From the NCBI GenBank assembly GCA_958510875.1, contig OY294070.1:119020703-119084702 (forward strand): a stretch of 64,000 nt of DNA, given 5' to 3'. The stretch is from Endomychus coccineus (lineage: Eukaryota > Arthropoda > Insecta > Coleoptera > Endomychidae). A program made the translations under genes and the position numbers. The notes beneath the pieces are model-generated. The model was given only the letters and a program-made list of their open reading frames with translations. It ran no database searches and had not been told where the DNA came from. This document shows, piece by piece, positions 1 through 12,100 of this stretch (its first letter is position 1; the number at the start of each line of letters is the position of its first letter).

Positions 1-182
1 TAATATGGTTTTTAGAATACTATACATGAATTTTGTATATTAAGATTAGGCCATTCCCTAGATCTAGCAGGGCAAAAATTCTTTTCCGGATTTTCGTGTA
101 TGTATCCGGTTTGAGCATTTCTGAATAGATCTAGACTTTTATTATCATGATGTCTATGTATCTGGAAACCAATTTGGTGACG

Positions 183-576
183 CTTGCGCTCATAGTCGAA
201 AGTATAAAGGTCTGTTGGAGCCTTCCTATCATCGTTTCTCCCGCCGGGTGACGTCACCCGTCTCCTCCAATCACAGCCTTACTCTCATCGGTGAAAGGTC
301 GCATCCCCTTTTCACGTAAAATAATATTTCTACTATGCTTTTTACGTTATTCTTCGACTATAAAACTATAAGTTGTAGAGTACTTAACTAACATATTATT
401 TATCAATGTACATATTTTTATTTTAAGAAAAAAGTTAAACATAATGATTTTAAATTCAAATTTAAGAGCGCGACATTCCCGCGAAATAAACGACCAATCA
501 GCTTGCACTAGAATTTTAAAAAGAGTAGAAGGGAGGGTCCAACAGACCTTTATACTATGACTATGGTTGCGCTTGT
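183..576. mobile_element. Small element with inverted terminal arms (MITE-like)
   Basis: Two arms of about 35-40 bases at 183-222 and 537-576 are inverted copies of each other; both contain the motif AGTATAAAGGTCTGTTGGA or its complement. The interior has no coding sequence, but it holds a perfect 16-base palindrome at 245-260 centred on TGACGTCA. The arrangement fits a short non-autonomous DNA transposon of roughly 390 bp. I could not define a clean target-site duplication. Confidence 0.4.
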
Positions 577-795
577 GCAGATCGCTTTAAAGTGGTGAAA
601 ATAGAAACTTTATTGTTTTTGAGGGCGGCAGCCCCGTTTCAGGTGGTATTTCTGACATCAATGTTCAGTTTTTCCGAATGGAATTATAGCATTCTATCGA
701 ACCATAAGGACAACAGTTTTTTTCTGGTTATAAATATATATCACACTCATATAATTAACCCGCAGAAGTGTTAGAAATTATTATTTTAATATTAA

Positions 796-975
796 GGTGA
801 CGTCTTCGATATGACGTCACTGTCTATGTTATGTCTTTACTCTGTGGCAAATTTTGATAGTTCATGTGAGCAAATGTCAGTATAAAACAAGGTTATATTT
901 CGAAAGTCAGGCTATGACAGCAGTTGTCAGTATAAAACATAGAGTTGTGACATACATTACAACTTCAATGTGACA
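796..975. repeat. Dispersed repeat, inverted partner at 56600-56770
   Basis: This stretch contains two TGACGT motifs facing each other (796-821), the phrase TTTTGATAGTTCATGTGA and two copies of TGTCAGTATAAAACA. The reverse complement of 56600-56770 carries the same elements in the same order, so both are copies of one interspersed repeat. No protein is encoded. It lies in the last intron of POLRMT visible here. Confidence 0.6.
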
Positions 976-1174
976 TAAATTATCATCATTAGAAGCTTTT
1001 ATTTAACATGCTTTGTTTATCTATCGATCTATCTATTTGTACGTTCGGGTGGATTTTGACCAACTTCTTGGCGTCCGTATACTTAAATTTAGCAGGTGTT
1101 CATCATTCGGGTGACAATGCATTATGGACTGCATAAGAGAAAATAACAAGATGGCGGCTCCAAGATGAAATAAG

Positions 1175-1650
1175 AGTTTCGTGATTATGGTTCGATTCTA
1201 TTTAAAATTGGTATATGGGGTCTTTGGGGTCGGAGATCATAACTTTTTAGTCAAATCAAAAATTTAAGATGGTGGACGTGTTTTGTAATTATGGTCAGAT
1301 TCTATTAAAAATTGGTACATGGGGATTTTTGGGGCTGGAGATCATGATAATTTAGTTAAAATTCAGAAATTCAAGATGGCGGCTAAGATGACGGACGAGT
1401 TTCGTGATTATGATTAGATTCTATTCAAAATTGGTATGTGGAGGTTTTGGGGTCGAAGAGCATTTTTTTTTTCAAAATTCAAGATGGCGGATGAGTTTTG
1501 TGATTATGGTCCGATTCCTTTAAAAATTGGTAGATGGGAGTTTTCGAAGTTGGAGATCATGATTTATTAGTCAAAATTCACAATTTCAAGATGGCGGATG
1601 AGTTTTGTGATTATGATTCGATTCTATTCAAAAGTGGTATATACATTGAA
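1175..1650. repeat. Degenerate tandem repeat, period about 95-120 bp
   Basis: About four and a half units start near 1180, 1286, 1405, 1500 and 1607. Each begins with a version of GTGATTATGGTTCGATTCTA, continues through AAATTGGTA and GGAGATCAT, and ends in CAAGATGGCGG. Unit lengths differ through small deletions, so this is an old minisatellite. It is intronic. Confidence 0.7.
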
Positions 1651-1686
1651 CTTCCGTATCAGTTAGTTGCATGATGACACAGTTAA

Positions 1687-2930
1687 TCTGACTTATTCAC
1701 AGATGTTCCTAGTAATCAAATAATTAGTCCAGTCAAAAGTGTGAAAAATAGGGGTCATTACTAAAATTTTATAGACTGCACGAAAATGCAAATTCTTTTT
1801 GTTTTTGCATCGTGTTCAGGATGGCTTACACATCGATAGTCAGAAAAAAAAGGACGATTAATACTATTAATGAACAATGAAAAACCATTTTCAATCAACA
1901 AATGGAATGTGTTTTATGACAAATGGAATATCACGGGCTCTTTTAATTCAAAGTTTCTGAAATTTGGTATCAGTTTTTTTTTGGTTGCTGAACCCGAATC
2001 TGAAGTCGGAAAATGGAAAATCAGGCCCGTTTGCTGGAAAATTCGGAAAATTTTACCAAATCTTAGCCACAAATTTTTTCTGGGACTGTGGTATTGAAAT
2101 AATAAGATGTCGTGATGTGTCTCGGTACAATTTTCACTAGAAGAAGGAAAATTCTGAAAAATTGCGTCGTTTTTCCTTAATATTCCTATCTCGGTCTTCG
2201 TTCAACGTGTCTAATTATATGTTTTCGTGGTCGCTATTATTATTTTATGATCATAAAATCAAAACCGACGATAGTTTTCCGGTAAGCTCCGGAAAATTAA
2301 AAATTTACCATTTCTACACGACAAACTTTGATTTTGATCTTGTCTTCATAAAAATTCTAGTCGGTGTTATTTGGAATAATAAGGTACCGTGGTGGTTCTC
2401 GGTACGAATTTCACTAAAAAAGGAAAATTCTGGAAAATAGGTGGAAAATTTTGTCGTTTTTCTTCATATTCCTGTCTCGGTCCTCCTCCAGCCTGTCAAA
2501 TTATAGGTTTTTATGGTCGCTGAGTATTATTTTATGGTTATAAAATCAAGAGCAACTATAGTTCTCCAGAAAACTCCGGAAAATGAAGATTTGATTGAAC
2601 TTTAGAGTGAAAAATCTATATAATGATGATATTACTCGGTTATGTATAAAATAGTCGCTTCTTCCATATTATCAAAATCAACTTTTTGTGAGAAAAAAAT
2701 CTTGAATCTTGAATTTATCATAAGCCCGCGAGCTATTCGTTTTGTTGTGAATTCGGTTTTAAAGTTACTCAGCTGACAATTTTTTTTCGAAAGCACGTAT
2801 ACGTTAATTTGATTTACATAATTTTATTTTCGGTTATTTATTTTGCGTTTGTGCGGTTTATAAAATGTAAGATGTTTTTCACACTTTTGACTGGACTAAA
2901 TGTGATTATAACGCATGATCTGTGAATACT
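1687..2930. mobile_element. Foldback-type element with about 100-bp inverted ends
   Basis: The segment near 1687-1790 is repeated in inverted, diverged form near 2845-2930. Both arms carry ACTTTTGACTGGACTAA or its complement, followed by a related TTTTATA...GCAC block. The enclosed sequence includes a direct tandem repeat (1985-2600) and no coding region. It is probably a non-autonomous long-TIR DNA transposon. Exact ends are uncertain. Confidence 0.45.
1985..2600. repeat. Two-copy direct repeat, period about 290 bp
   Basis: The block beginning TCTCGGTACAATTTTCACTA (2118) is repeated at about 2398 with the same downstream order: an AAGGAAAATTCTG run, a CTGTCTCGGTC/CTATCTCGGTC block, and TTTTATGGTTATAAAATCAA or its variant. 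A partial third copy may precede it. It is non-coding and nested inside the foldback element. Confidence 0.5.
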
Positions 2931-3009
2931 AAATAAACTATAGAATGACAGGATGTTATTTACCGGTTTTTTGTTTTCATTAATTCAAGATTTAGAGGAT
3001 ATATCCTAC

Positions 3010-3181
3010 CTGTAAGATAATGAGATGCCGCCCACACTTGGTCTTTCGGAAAATTGTCTATATCCTTCAACTGTCTGAGGATTTGCAGCCGAGCCCCAAA
3101 CCTAGTAACTCCATAAACCGTCGTCATTACTGTTTGTTTGATAACTTTCCTCTTCACAAAACCATCCAACAACTTCGCAAC
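3010..3181 (-). CDS. POLRMT: POLRMT exon 11: O-helix, last exon in window
   Basis: Encodes residues 1044-1100 plus one base. [20 protein letters not shown] contains the conserved lysine and tyrosine of the fingers O-helix (motif B). [10 protein letters not shown] follows and ends at the donor TTACAG|gtagga. No further exon with the expected motif C (an HD pair) is visible in 1-3009 on this strand, so the gene continues outside the window. Confidence 0.95.
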
Positions 3182-6100
3182 CTACACAAAACCACACATT
3201 TTAGAACAAAAAATCGAATAACATTTAGTTACCTCTAGTCCATGTTCGGCGTCTTTTTTCCTCTTTTCTTCCACCAAGGCTACTACCGCACTATACACAT
3301 CCTGTGGCGTCGCAGAAGGACAAAGATTTACACTGTGAGCTCCTACACAATCCCTCCCCAGTGCGGCGTAGTGTTGCAACCCGTTGCAACTACCGTCTTG
3401 GTGTATTGGGAAATGGGACAGATATTTAGTGTGATCGGGAGATCGCACAGCTGCTGCGATGTCTATACAGCAGGCCAAAGTCTGCCATGGTTCTTCACTG
3501 CTCGCCCACCACATAGAACCGTTCAATGGGTTATCGGCAGAATCTAATATCAGATCCATCGATTCTTCGGCATATTGTAATCTGCAGAAGTTCATTAAAT
3601 ATGTAATAGAAATTTGGACCAACTGAACGAAATCAGAGTGAATAAAGTATGATATGAAGTTCACGTGACCGAATCCATTACTCCTTTGCAGTTAGAGCCA
3701 ATTTTTAGAGTTCCCAACGGAAAAACTTTTAGGGCGCCAAATGAGAGTTGAGCGGTCATTTCTTCACAGGTAGAAGAGTCACAGTGTTCTTGGTAGTTTT
3801 AAACAACAGTTCTGACGTTTTATGAAAGAGGAATTATTTGTTTTTTCGCTCTACGGAAACGTAGGGTCAGAGCGTTTCTACCACAATATGCGATCAGAAC
3901 TCCTGTAACTTCAGGTTTAGATATTTGTTCGGATATTAAGAGCAAGAATATATCGCATATTCCGCGATCATGGTTCTGAGTAGCACCAGATTATTTCTAT
4001 TCGAACCATGATCGCGGATTGATAGAACTCATCTTTCACGAATGTTATTTGTAAATTCCGTGCAGCGAAAGTCCGAGAAATCAAATAATTTTTGTTCACG
4101 AAACGTACAAACTTTTGTGTAAAACTACCATGAACTCTATCTCTCTCTCTCTCGTATGAAGAAATAACCGATCAGAAGTAATTTCTTTCAGAAAAAAGCG
4201 GCGCCCGAAAGTGTTTTCGTTTTTGAGAATATTTCGCGAGAACTATCGTGCTAGAAATCTAGAACAATGCATGTTCCTTAGAGAACTCCATCTATCTAAT
4301 AACACTATATTGCTCATGTAGTATTTCATTGTGTCTGCTGAAATAAGCATTAGCTTAAAAACGGAAGTGGAGTTTTGGAATATCAGCGCATGTGCGAGAA
4401 TTACCTGTTAGGCAGTTACAACTGTTTCTTAGTCCGTTGTTTAATTTCGTTTTCGCTTTATTTTTATCGGTATAGGTATCCATGGTTACTGGAAAATTCC
4501 ACTTGCTTTTTTTATTATAAAAGCACTAAATGCAAAGAGAGAAAGCCAATTTGTTGGGTATCTGCCTACAATAATTCATTCAATAACCTTTGGTGGAGCT
4601 CCAGTTAATTTGAAAATAATGCAAATTTTGAATATAGACCTAATTTAAATTGGTTCCTGAATGCCAGTACCAAAGAAGAGATTAGCATTTTTGAGACTTG
4701 CCACGTGGTAAAAATGGTCGGAAGTACTTCAGGGGCCAAGGAGTGTTAGTGGATGAGGAGGGAAATGAATTTTTGTGGGATTATCTAAATAAATTGGAAG
4801 AGGTTGAAGTTTCGACACTCGCAAATTAATTGACAAAAAAACATAAATTTCAATGAAAATGGAATGAAAGTCAAAATTTCTATTCAATTCTAATCACTGA
4901 GTGTAACATCAGCCCTTATTGATGATGTTAAACTACATTCAGAATCTTTTAAAGTAAATTACTGCAGAATTTTGAAGAATGTTCAATAGTATTTTCAATT
5001 TTCTTAATTGGAGAAGTAAATTCAACAAAAAATTTAGTTATAATGAATATTTGACTGACAATAACATTGATTAGCTTCAAGAAGAATGTAAATTATATAT
5101 AAATTATATTGTAAAATTTGATTTTAATGGTGAAGAAAAACAGGATTTGTTTGTTCATAATATACCTTAATAATATTTCTTTAAAATATTTCAAAATTTA
5201 AAGGTCTTGCTTATCTACTGACTTTCAAACGTTCACAAGATCCTCTGGAAACTTTTTTTATTTGAAGTTGAGCCAGAGGGAATTTAATAACAATCCTAGA
5301 AGCGATTGCGAAATTAGAACGAATGAGAAATCACACTGTTTGGGAGATGATATTGAGATAAATCCAGTGTTTTCATTATAAAAAAAAGTGCGACTATATA
5401 CTAAGAAATTATTTTGGATGGTTTTGGTGCTTACTTGTTGAAAATTCATATCTAGTTTTAGTAAAAAATTGTCTGATAAAGCCATCGTGGTGGTGAAACA
5501 TGTCACGTTTTGTTTAATAAATACGAAGTTTGTGAAAATTGATAATTTTTATTAAAACTAAAGAAATTATTGTTCATTGAAATGTAAAATAGAGGATCCT
5601 CTTTACATTCCCATGAAAATGTTCTTAAAATTTGTGCACTAGGTGAGAAATTATAAGGTAAAATTAACACTTTTTAAAAACAAAAAGAAACATTGTTGAT
5701 GTTTTATGAATTAAAATATTCAATGTGTTATGTTTTTGAAAATAATACCATGAATATGCATATGGAGTTCTCAGTTTGAAGAAAATCACTCCCATTCTCT
5801 GACAAAGTTAATTATAACTTATTTTTGAACATTCCACTATGGATTAAAAAAGATATTTTTTTACTTTACTCAACATAAATATTATGAATTAATATTATAT
5901 AAGAATCAGTAACATAATGGTGAAGATATTTAAAAGTGAAAATTTCCATATGTTAATGTTTTACTTATCATTCAAATTCCTTGTGATAATTTTGGAATTT
6001 TTTGCAAAAATGATTCCTCCAGCATATATTACAATACAGCATTACAAACTTTTCTTCAGTTTTAGTTTAAGCGTTAACTTAAAAGAATGCTTTTTCCATC

Positions 6101-9100
6101 TGAAATATTTATTTCATGTTATTAGTCTGGTCAAATTAGACGTAAAAAATGTGATGCTCGGAATTAAAGCCGAACAAACCAATCAATTTTATTTTTTTTG
6201 CAAATCGTTCCTGGCCGCATATTGGACGATATCAATTGTTAAATTTGGTCAAATTTCGTGGAAAATCATTGGAAAATCATTGAAACATTTGCAAATTTGG
6301 TAAGTATTGCCAAAATTGGCTGGAAAACTCCACTCGGGGGTTTTCGAGGTCGCTGATCACGATTCTGAAATTAGATTTACCATTTTCGACCACATTAGCT
6401 AGATATTGGCCAACTTTATGTCAGAAAAATAGTCAAATTGGCGAGTTTATCAAATATTGATAAAAATGGTTTTCGAGGTCACTGAGTATAATTTTTGAAT
6501 ACATTTTGTAAGTTCGAAAATATTCATTAATACTTTGAAAAATTAATTAATAATAATAATAATTAGTTAAAGAATTAAATGATTTATACATAAATTTTAT
6601 GTAATATCTAGAATATTTTTTATATTAGAAACATTTTTAGATTGTAATGTAAATAATAATAGTCAATAAGCAAAAATAAAATGATTATGAAAACGTAAAA
6701 AATTGTACAAAAAAAAGGACATTTTTCAATATATTATTGAATATTTTCGAACTTATTACAAAATCTATTCAAAAATTTAGCTCAGTGACATCGAAAACCC
6801 GTTGAGTGAATTTTCTATCAATGTTTATCAATATTTGATAAACTCGCCAATTTGACCATTTTTCTGACATAAAGTTGGCCAATTTTTAGCTAATGTGGCC
6901 GAAAATGGTAAATCTAATTTCAGAATCGTGATCAGCGACCTCGAAAACCCCCCGAGTGGAGTTTTCCAGCCAATTTCGGCAATCCTTATGAAATTTGCAA
7001 ATGTTTCAATGATTTTCGAATGAATTGACCATGAAGATTGGCCAATTTCCAGTTTAACAATGACCGAGCAATCAGATCTTAAAGTTCAATATCGTCGAGT
7101 ATGCGTCCAATAATGATTTGCAAAAAAAATAAAATTGATTGGTAAGTCCGGATTTAATTCCGACTTTTTTTGCTAAATTGACTCGACTATATGTATATTA
7201 TGCAATCAATAATTACTAATAATTAAGTATTACTTTTGTATTTTAAAATTATAAATGAAAATTTGTTTGAATGTCATTCCAAAAACACTGCTTCTTTCAC
7301 AAAGAATCAATAAAAAAACCTATAAAATTAAGTATTTAGTTATCTTCTGAGATGCTAACGTTGAAATAAAATTCCATACATGTTAAAAACAAGATGAAAA
7401 GATAAAATATGTTTATCAATCCTCGTACATCCTTATTTTTAAGACAATATATTTATCGTTCCTCGTACATTCTTTGAATGTAAACTTCGAGGCAGGAACT
7501 TCATGTTAAGTGGACATGTATAATAAAGAGATAAAGTAAGAAAAGCATATATTGAAACAATAACAAAATGGTCAACTTCTAGTTTATGGTCAGCATTTAG
7601 TTGTTCTGAGATTAAGAGAGGTGCGGGGGGAGGTAATTCGGCAAAGTCAATTGATTGCAAACAGAAGGCTATAGATAACAGGAGAATTGTAGCGAGGTCA
7701 ACTGAGGCATAGTGTAAATGGAACGCGGCTATAATAGTCTTATTAGCTAAAGTGAATACGAATTTTTCAAAATACGGTGATGACTTAACAAAAGTTGAAT
7801 CTTTCAATTACTTTTTCTAACCGATTCAGCCTTAGATGAAGTGATGCGAACCGGAGAAATTTGATAACTCACCTATCGTCAATGCAATCCCGTTTCTTCA
7901 AACCGGTCAGATTGATGAGATGGATCTTCAACCAGTCGAGTCCGTCCGGTCCCAGAGGTCTAGGTTCAGCGAACATCAACATAGATCTGGCCAAATCGGA
8001 ACCCAAATGGTTCAAATGTGGGGGTATGGGATAGACGCGACCTCTAAAATCCATATTATGGGGCAACCAAAATATGTCGTCACGAAACTGTAGAAAAGGA
8101 GAACTATTGACGGAGTTGCCTCCACAAAGCGTCGATTACTTACATGATTTGCTAAAGATAGCCGATATAAACAATCGCACCACAAGGAATACATTTCGGC
8201 TTTTTTTCTTCGATTTTGCATCTTTTGTCGGAAGTAGGCATATTTCTCGGCTTTATCCGCGTCGTTGGAGGGGGGAGTCGGTGGAAGTACGGAAGAAGGT
8301 GGTTCGGGTACGGTCAATTTTGAAGATCCTCCCGAATTGAATACCTACAATATTAAGGAATAAAAGGGAATTTTCAATACGCAATTGACTATTTTTATAT
8401 CATCCGACAGGCCTTGGAGGTGCGAGGTTCTTAGTGATGGTTGTTGGAATTTTATTCATTACGGTACTATGATAACTAGTATTATCCATAACGACAATTG
8501 AGGGTTCTTCTGGATTCAATACAAAAAAAAGTCAGTTGTTTTGATCCATGTCACCATGAATACCGCGACATCCTTTGTTTTGTTTAAATTCAAATTTTTT
8601 TTTTTATTCATCTATGGTTTTGGCGTTTACGTAGTGTAAAATCATTTCAACTTTCGGAAGTTTGAGTATTTCAATAAATATTATAAAAATGCATGAAGAT
8701 TTTTTTATTATTAAAATAATTTAAGTTTTTGAAAATTTCACAGACCATTTGAGAATAACATAGAGGTTAGGTTCTCTATTTTTTATATCAAAAATATTGT
8801 TTGAAAGTTTTATTTATGTGAAGTAGCTAAATTCCTATATAAGTATTACAATAAATATTATAAAAATGCATGAAGATTGTTTTAATTAAAATGATTTGAA
8901 AGTTTTATTTTTAGGGATAATGTTTATTTTATTTTGATCATAATTAAAAAAAATTGCAAACCCTTGATTTGAATCAACTGATTCAAGGAGGTTCAGTAGA
9001 GATAGTTTTTTATGATAAAATTTTTTAAATTTTTTATAGACCGTTGAAAATAACAGAGGTTAGGTTCTCTATTTTTTATATCAAAAATATTGTTTGAAAA

Positions 9101-12100
9101 TTTTATTTTTGTGAAGTAGAGCTAAATTTCTATACAACAATTACAATAAATATTATAAAAATGCATGAAGATTTTTTGTATTAAAATGATTTGAAAGTTT
9201 AATGTTTATTTTATTTAAATCATAATTTAAAGAAATTGTAAACACTTGATTTTAATCAACTGATAAGGCGGTTCAGTAGATATTTTATTAATGATAAAAT
9301 TTTTTGAATTTTTTACAGACCGTTGAGAATAACATAGAGGTTAGGTTCTCTATTGTTTATATCAAAAATATTGTTTGAAAGTTTTATTTTTGTGAAGTAG
9401 CTAAATTTCTATACAACAATTACAATAAATATTATAAAAATGCATGAAGATTTTTTGTATTAAAATGATTTGAAAGTTTAATGTTTATTTTATTTAAATC
9501 ATAATTTAAAGAAATTGTAAACACTTGATTTTAATCAACTGATAAGGAGGTTCAGTAGATATTTTATTAATGATAAAATTTTTTGAATTTTTTACAGACC
9601 GTTGAGAATAACATAGAGGTTAGGTTCTCTATTGTTTATATCAAAAATATTGTTTGAAAGTTTTATTTTTGTGAAGTAGAGCTAAATTTCTATACAACAA
9701 TTACAATAAATATTATAAAAATGCATGAAGATTTTTGTATTAAAATGATTTGAAAGTTTAATGTTTATTTTATTTAAATCATAATTTAAAGAAATTGTAA
9801 ACACTTGATTTTAAACAACTGATAAGGAGGTTCAGTAGATATTTTATTAATGATAAAATTTTTTGAATTTTTTACAGACCGTTGAGAATAACATATAGGT
9901 TAGGTTCTCCATTTTTTATATCAAAAATATTGTTTGAAAGTTTTATTTTTGTGAAGTAGAGCTAAATTTCTATACAACAATTACAATAAATATTATAAAA
10001 ATGCATGAAGATTTTTTGTATTAAAATGATTTGAAAGTTTAATGTTTATTTTATTTAAATCATAATTTAAAGAAATTGTAAACACTTGATTTTAATCAAC
10101 TGATAAGGAGGTTCAGTAGATATTTTATTAATGATAAAATTTTTTGAATTTTTTATAGACCGTTGAGAATAACATATAGGTTAGGTTCTCCATTTTTTAT
10201 ATCAAAAATATTGTTTGAAAGTTTTATTTTTGTGAAGTAGAGCTAAATTTCTATACAACAATTACAATAAATATTATAAAAATGCATGAAGATTTTTTGT
10301 ATTAAAATGATTTGAAAGTTTAATGTTTATTTTATTTAAATCATAATTTAAAGAAATTGTAAACACTTGATTTTAATCAACTGATAAGGAGGTTCAGTAG
10401 ATATTTTATTAATGATAAAATTTTTTGAATTTTTTACAGACCGTTGAGAATAACATATAGGTTAGGTTCTCCATTTTTTATATCAAAAATATTGTTTGAA
10501 AGTTTTATTTTTGTGAAGTAGAGCTAAATTTCTATACAACAATTACAATAAATATTATAAAAATGCATGAAGATTTTTTGTATTAAAATGATTTGAAAGT
10601 TTAATGTTTATTTTATTTAAATCATAATTTAAAGAAATTGTAAACACTTGATTTTAATCAACTGATAAGGAGGTTCAGTAGATATTTTATTAATGATAAC
10701 ATTTTTTGAATTTTTTACAGACCGTTGAGAATAACATAGAGGTTAGGTTCTCTATTGTTTATATCAAAAATATTGTTTGAAAGTTTTATTTTTGTGAAGT
10801 AGAGCTAAATTTCTATACAACAATTACAATAAATATTATAAAAATGCATGAAGATTTTTTGTATTAAAATGATTTGAAAGTTTAATGTTTATTTTATATA
10901 AATCATAATTTAAAGAAATTGTAAACACTTGATTTTAATCAACTGATAAGGAGGTTCAGTAGATATTTTATTAATGATAACATTTTTTGAATTTTTTACA
11001 GACCGTTGAGAATAACATAGAGGTTAGGTTCTCGATTGTTTATATCAAAAATATTGTTTGAAAGTTTTATTTTTGTGAAGTAGAGCTAAATTTCTATACA
11101 ACAATTACAATAAATATTATAAAAATGCATGAAGATTTTTTGTATTAAAATGATTTGAAAGTTTAATGTTTATTTTATTTAAATCATAATTTAAAGAAAT
11201 TGTAAACACTTGATTTTAATCAACTGATAAGGAGGTTCAGTAGATATTTTATTAATGATAAAATTTTTTTAAATTTTTTACAGACCGTTGAGAATAACAT
11301 AGAGGTTAGGTTCTCTATTGTTTATATCAAGAATATTGTTTGAAAGTTTTATTTTTGTGAAGTAGAGCTAAATTTCTATACAACAATTACAATAAATATT
11401 ATAAAAATGCATGAAGATTTTTTGTATTAAAATGATTTGAAAGTTTTATATTTTTAGGGATGTTTATTTTATTTTAATCATAATTTAAAAAAAAATTGTA
11501 AACGCTTGATTTTAATCAACTGGAGGTTCAGTAGAGTTTTTTTTCTAATGGAATAACATTATTACAATAATATTCTGTGCAAGTTTTATTTCTATGAAAA
11601 AATAGCTGAAAATATGGTTTAGGTAGACAATTATTAATTGTAATTAACTTTTAGAAACACGAAAAGTCGACAACTCTACGATTATTATTTTTACATGTGT
11701 TTATGTGTACAACTCCAGCCGGCAATATTTATAGCGTTGCCAGACCTCAGCTTGTTCTTCTTATATTTCCCCCCGTTAACACTACTAAACCTACTTAAAT
11801 ATTCTCTACCCTGCATCAGAATTTGCTATTATCTAGATTGAATAACAATTTCCTACCTTTAATATGGTATCCAAAATTTTGGTATTAACCTTCCAAGGTA
11901 TGGCCCCGAGCTGATTGAGCGAATCCAATGAGGGATACAGATGTTCCGGCTTCGTTTGTCGGATCCTCTGTTTCTGCGAAATAGCCTGAATGGGCAATCT
12001 CACAAGGTCGCATGCCGATATCAAGTAACCACCGTTATCCATGGATGTCCAAGGTATTGGAGGGCAAAGCATCGGTAATTCGTATGACGGAAACGTGAGA

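Noticed and set aside
12..257. 81-residue minus-strand open frame near the POLRMT 3' side
   Set aside because: It does not resemble the expected POLRMT C-terminus and overlaps the inverted arm of a short repeat; no splice acceptor fits.
3182..3232. Reading straight through the donor after POLRMT exon 10
   Set aside because: The extension [16 protein letters not shown] is intron; splicing at 3233/3181 gives a join that matches the family and keeps frame.
3242..3547. Plus-strand 101-residue frame opposite POLRMT exon 10
   Set aside because: It is the antisense shadow of a strongly conserved exon.
8672..11545. Regular repeats considered as a CRISPR array
   Set aside because: The period is 281 bp without unique spacers, and the locus is an intron of a eukaryotic gene; it is a satellite.
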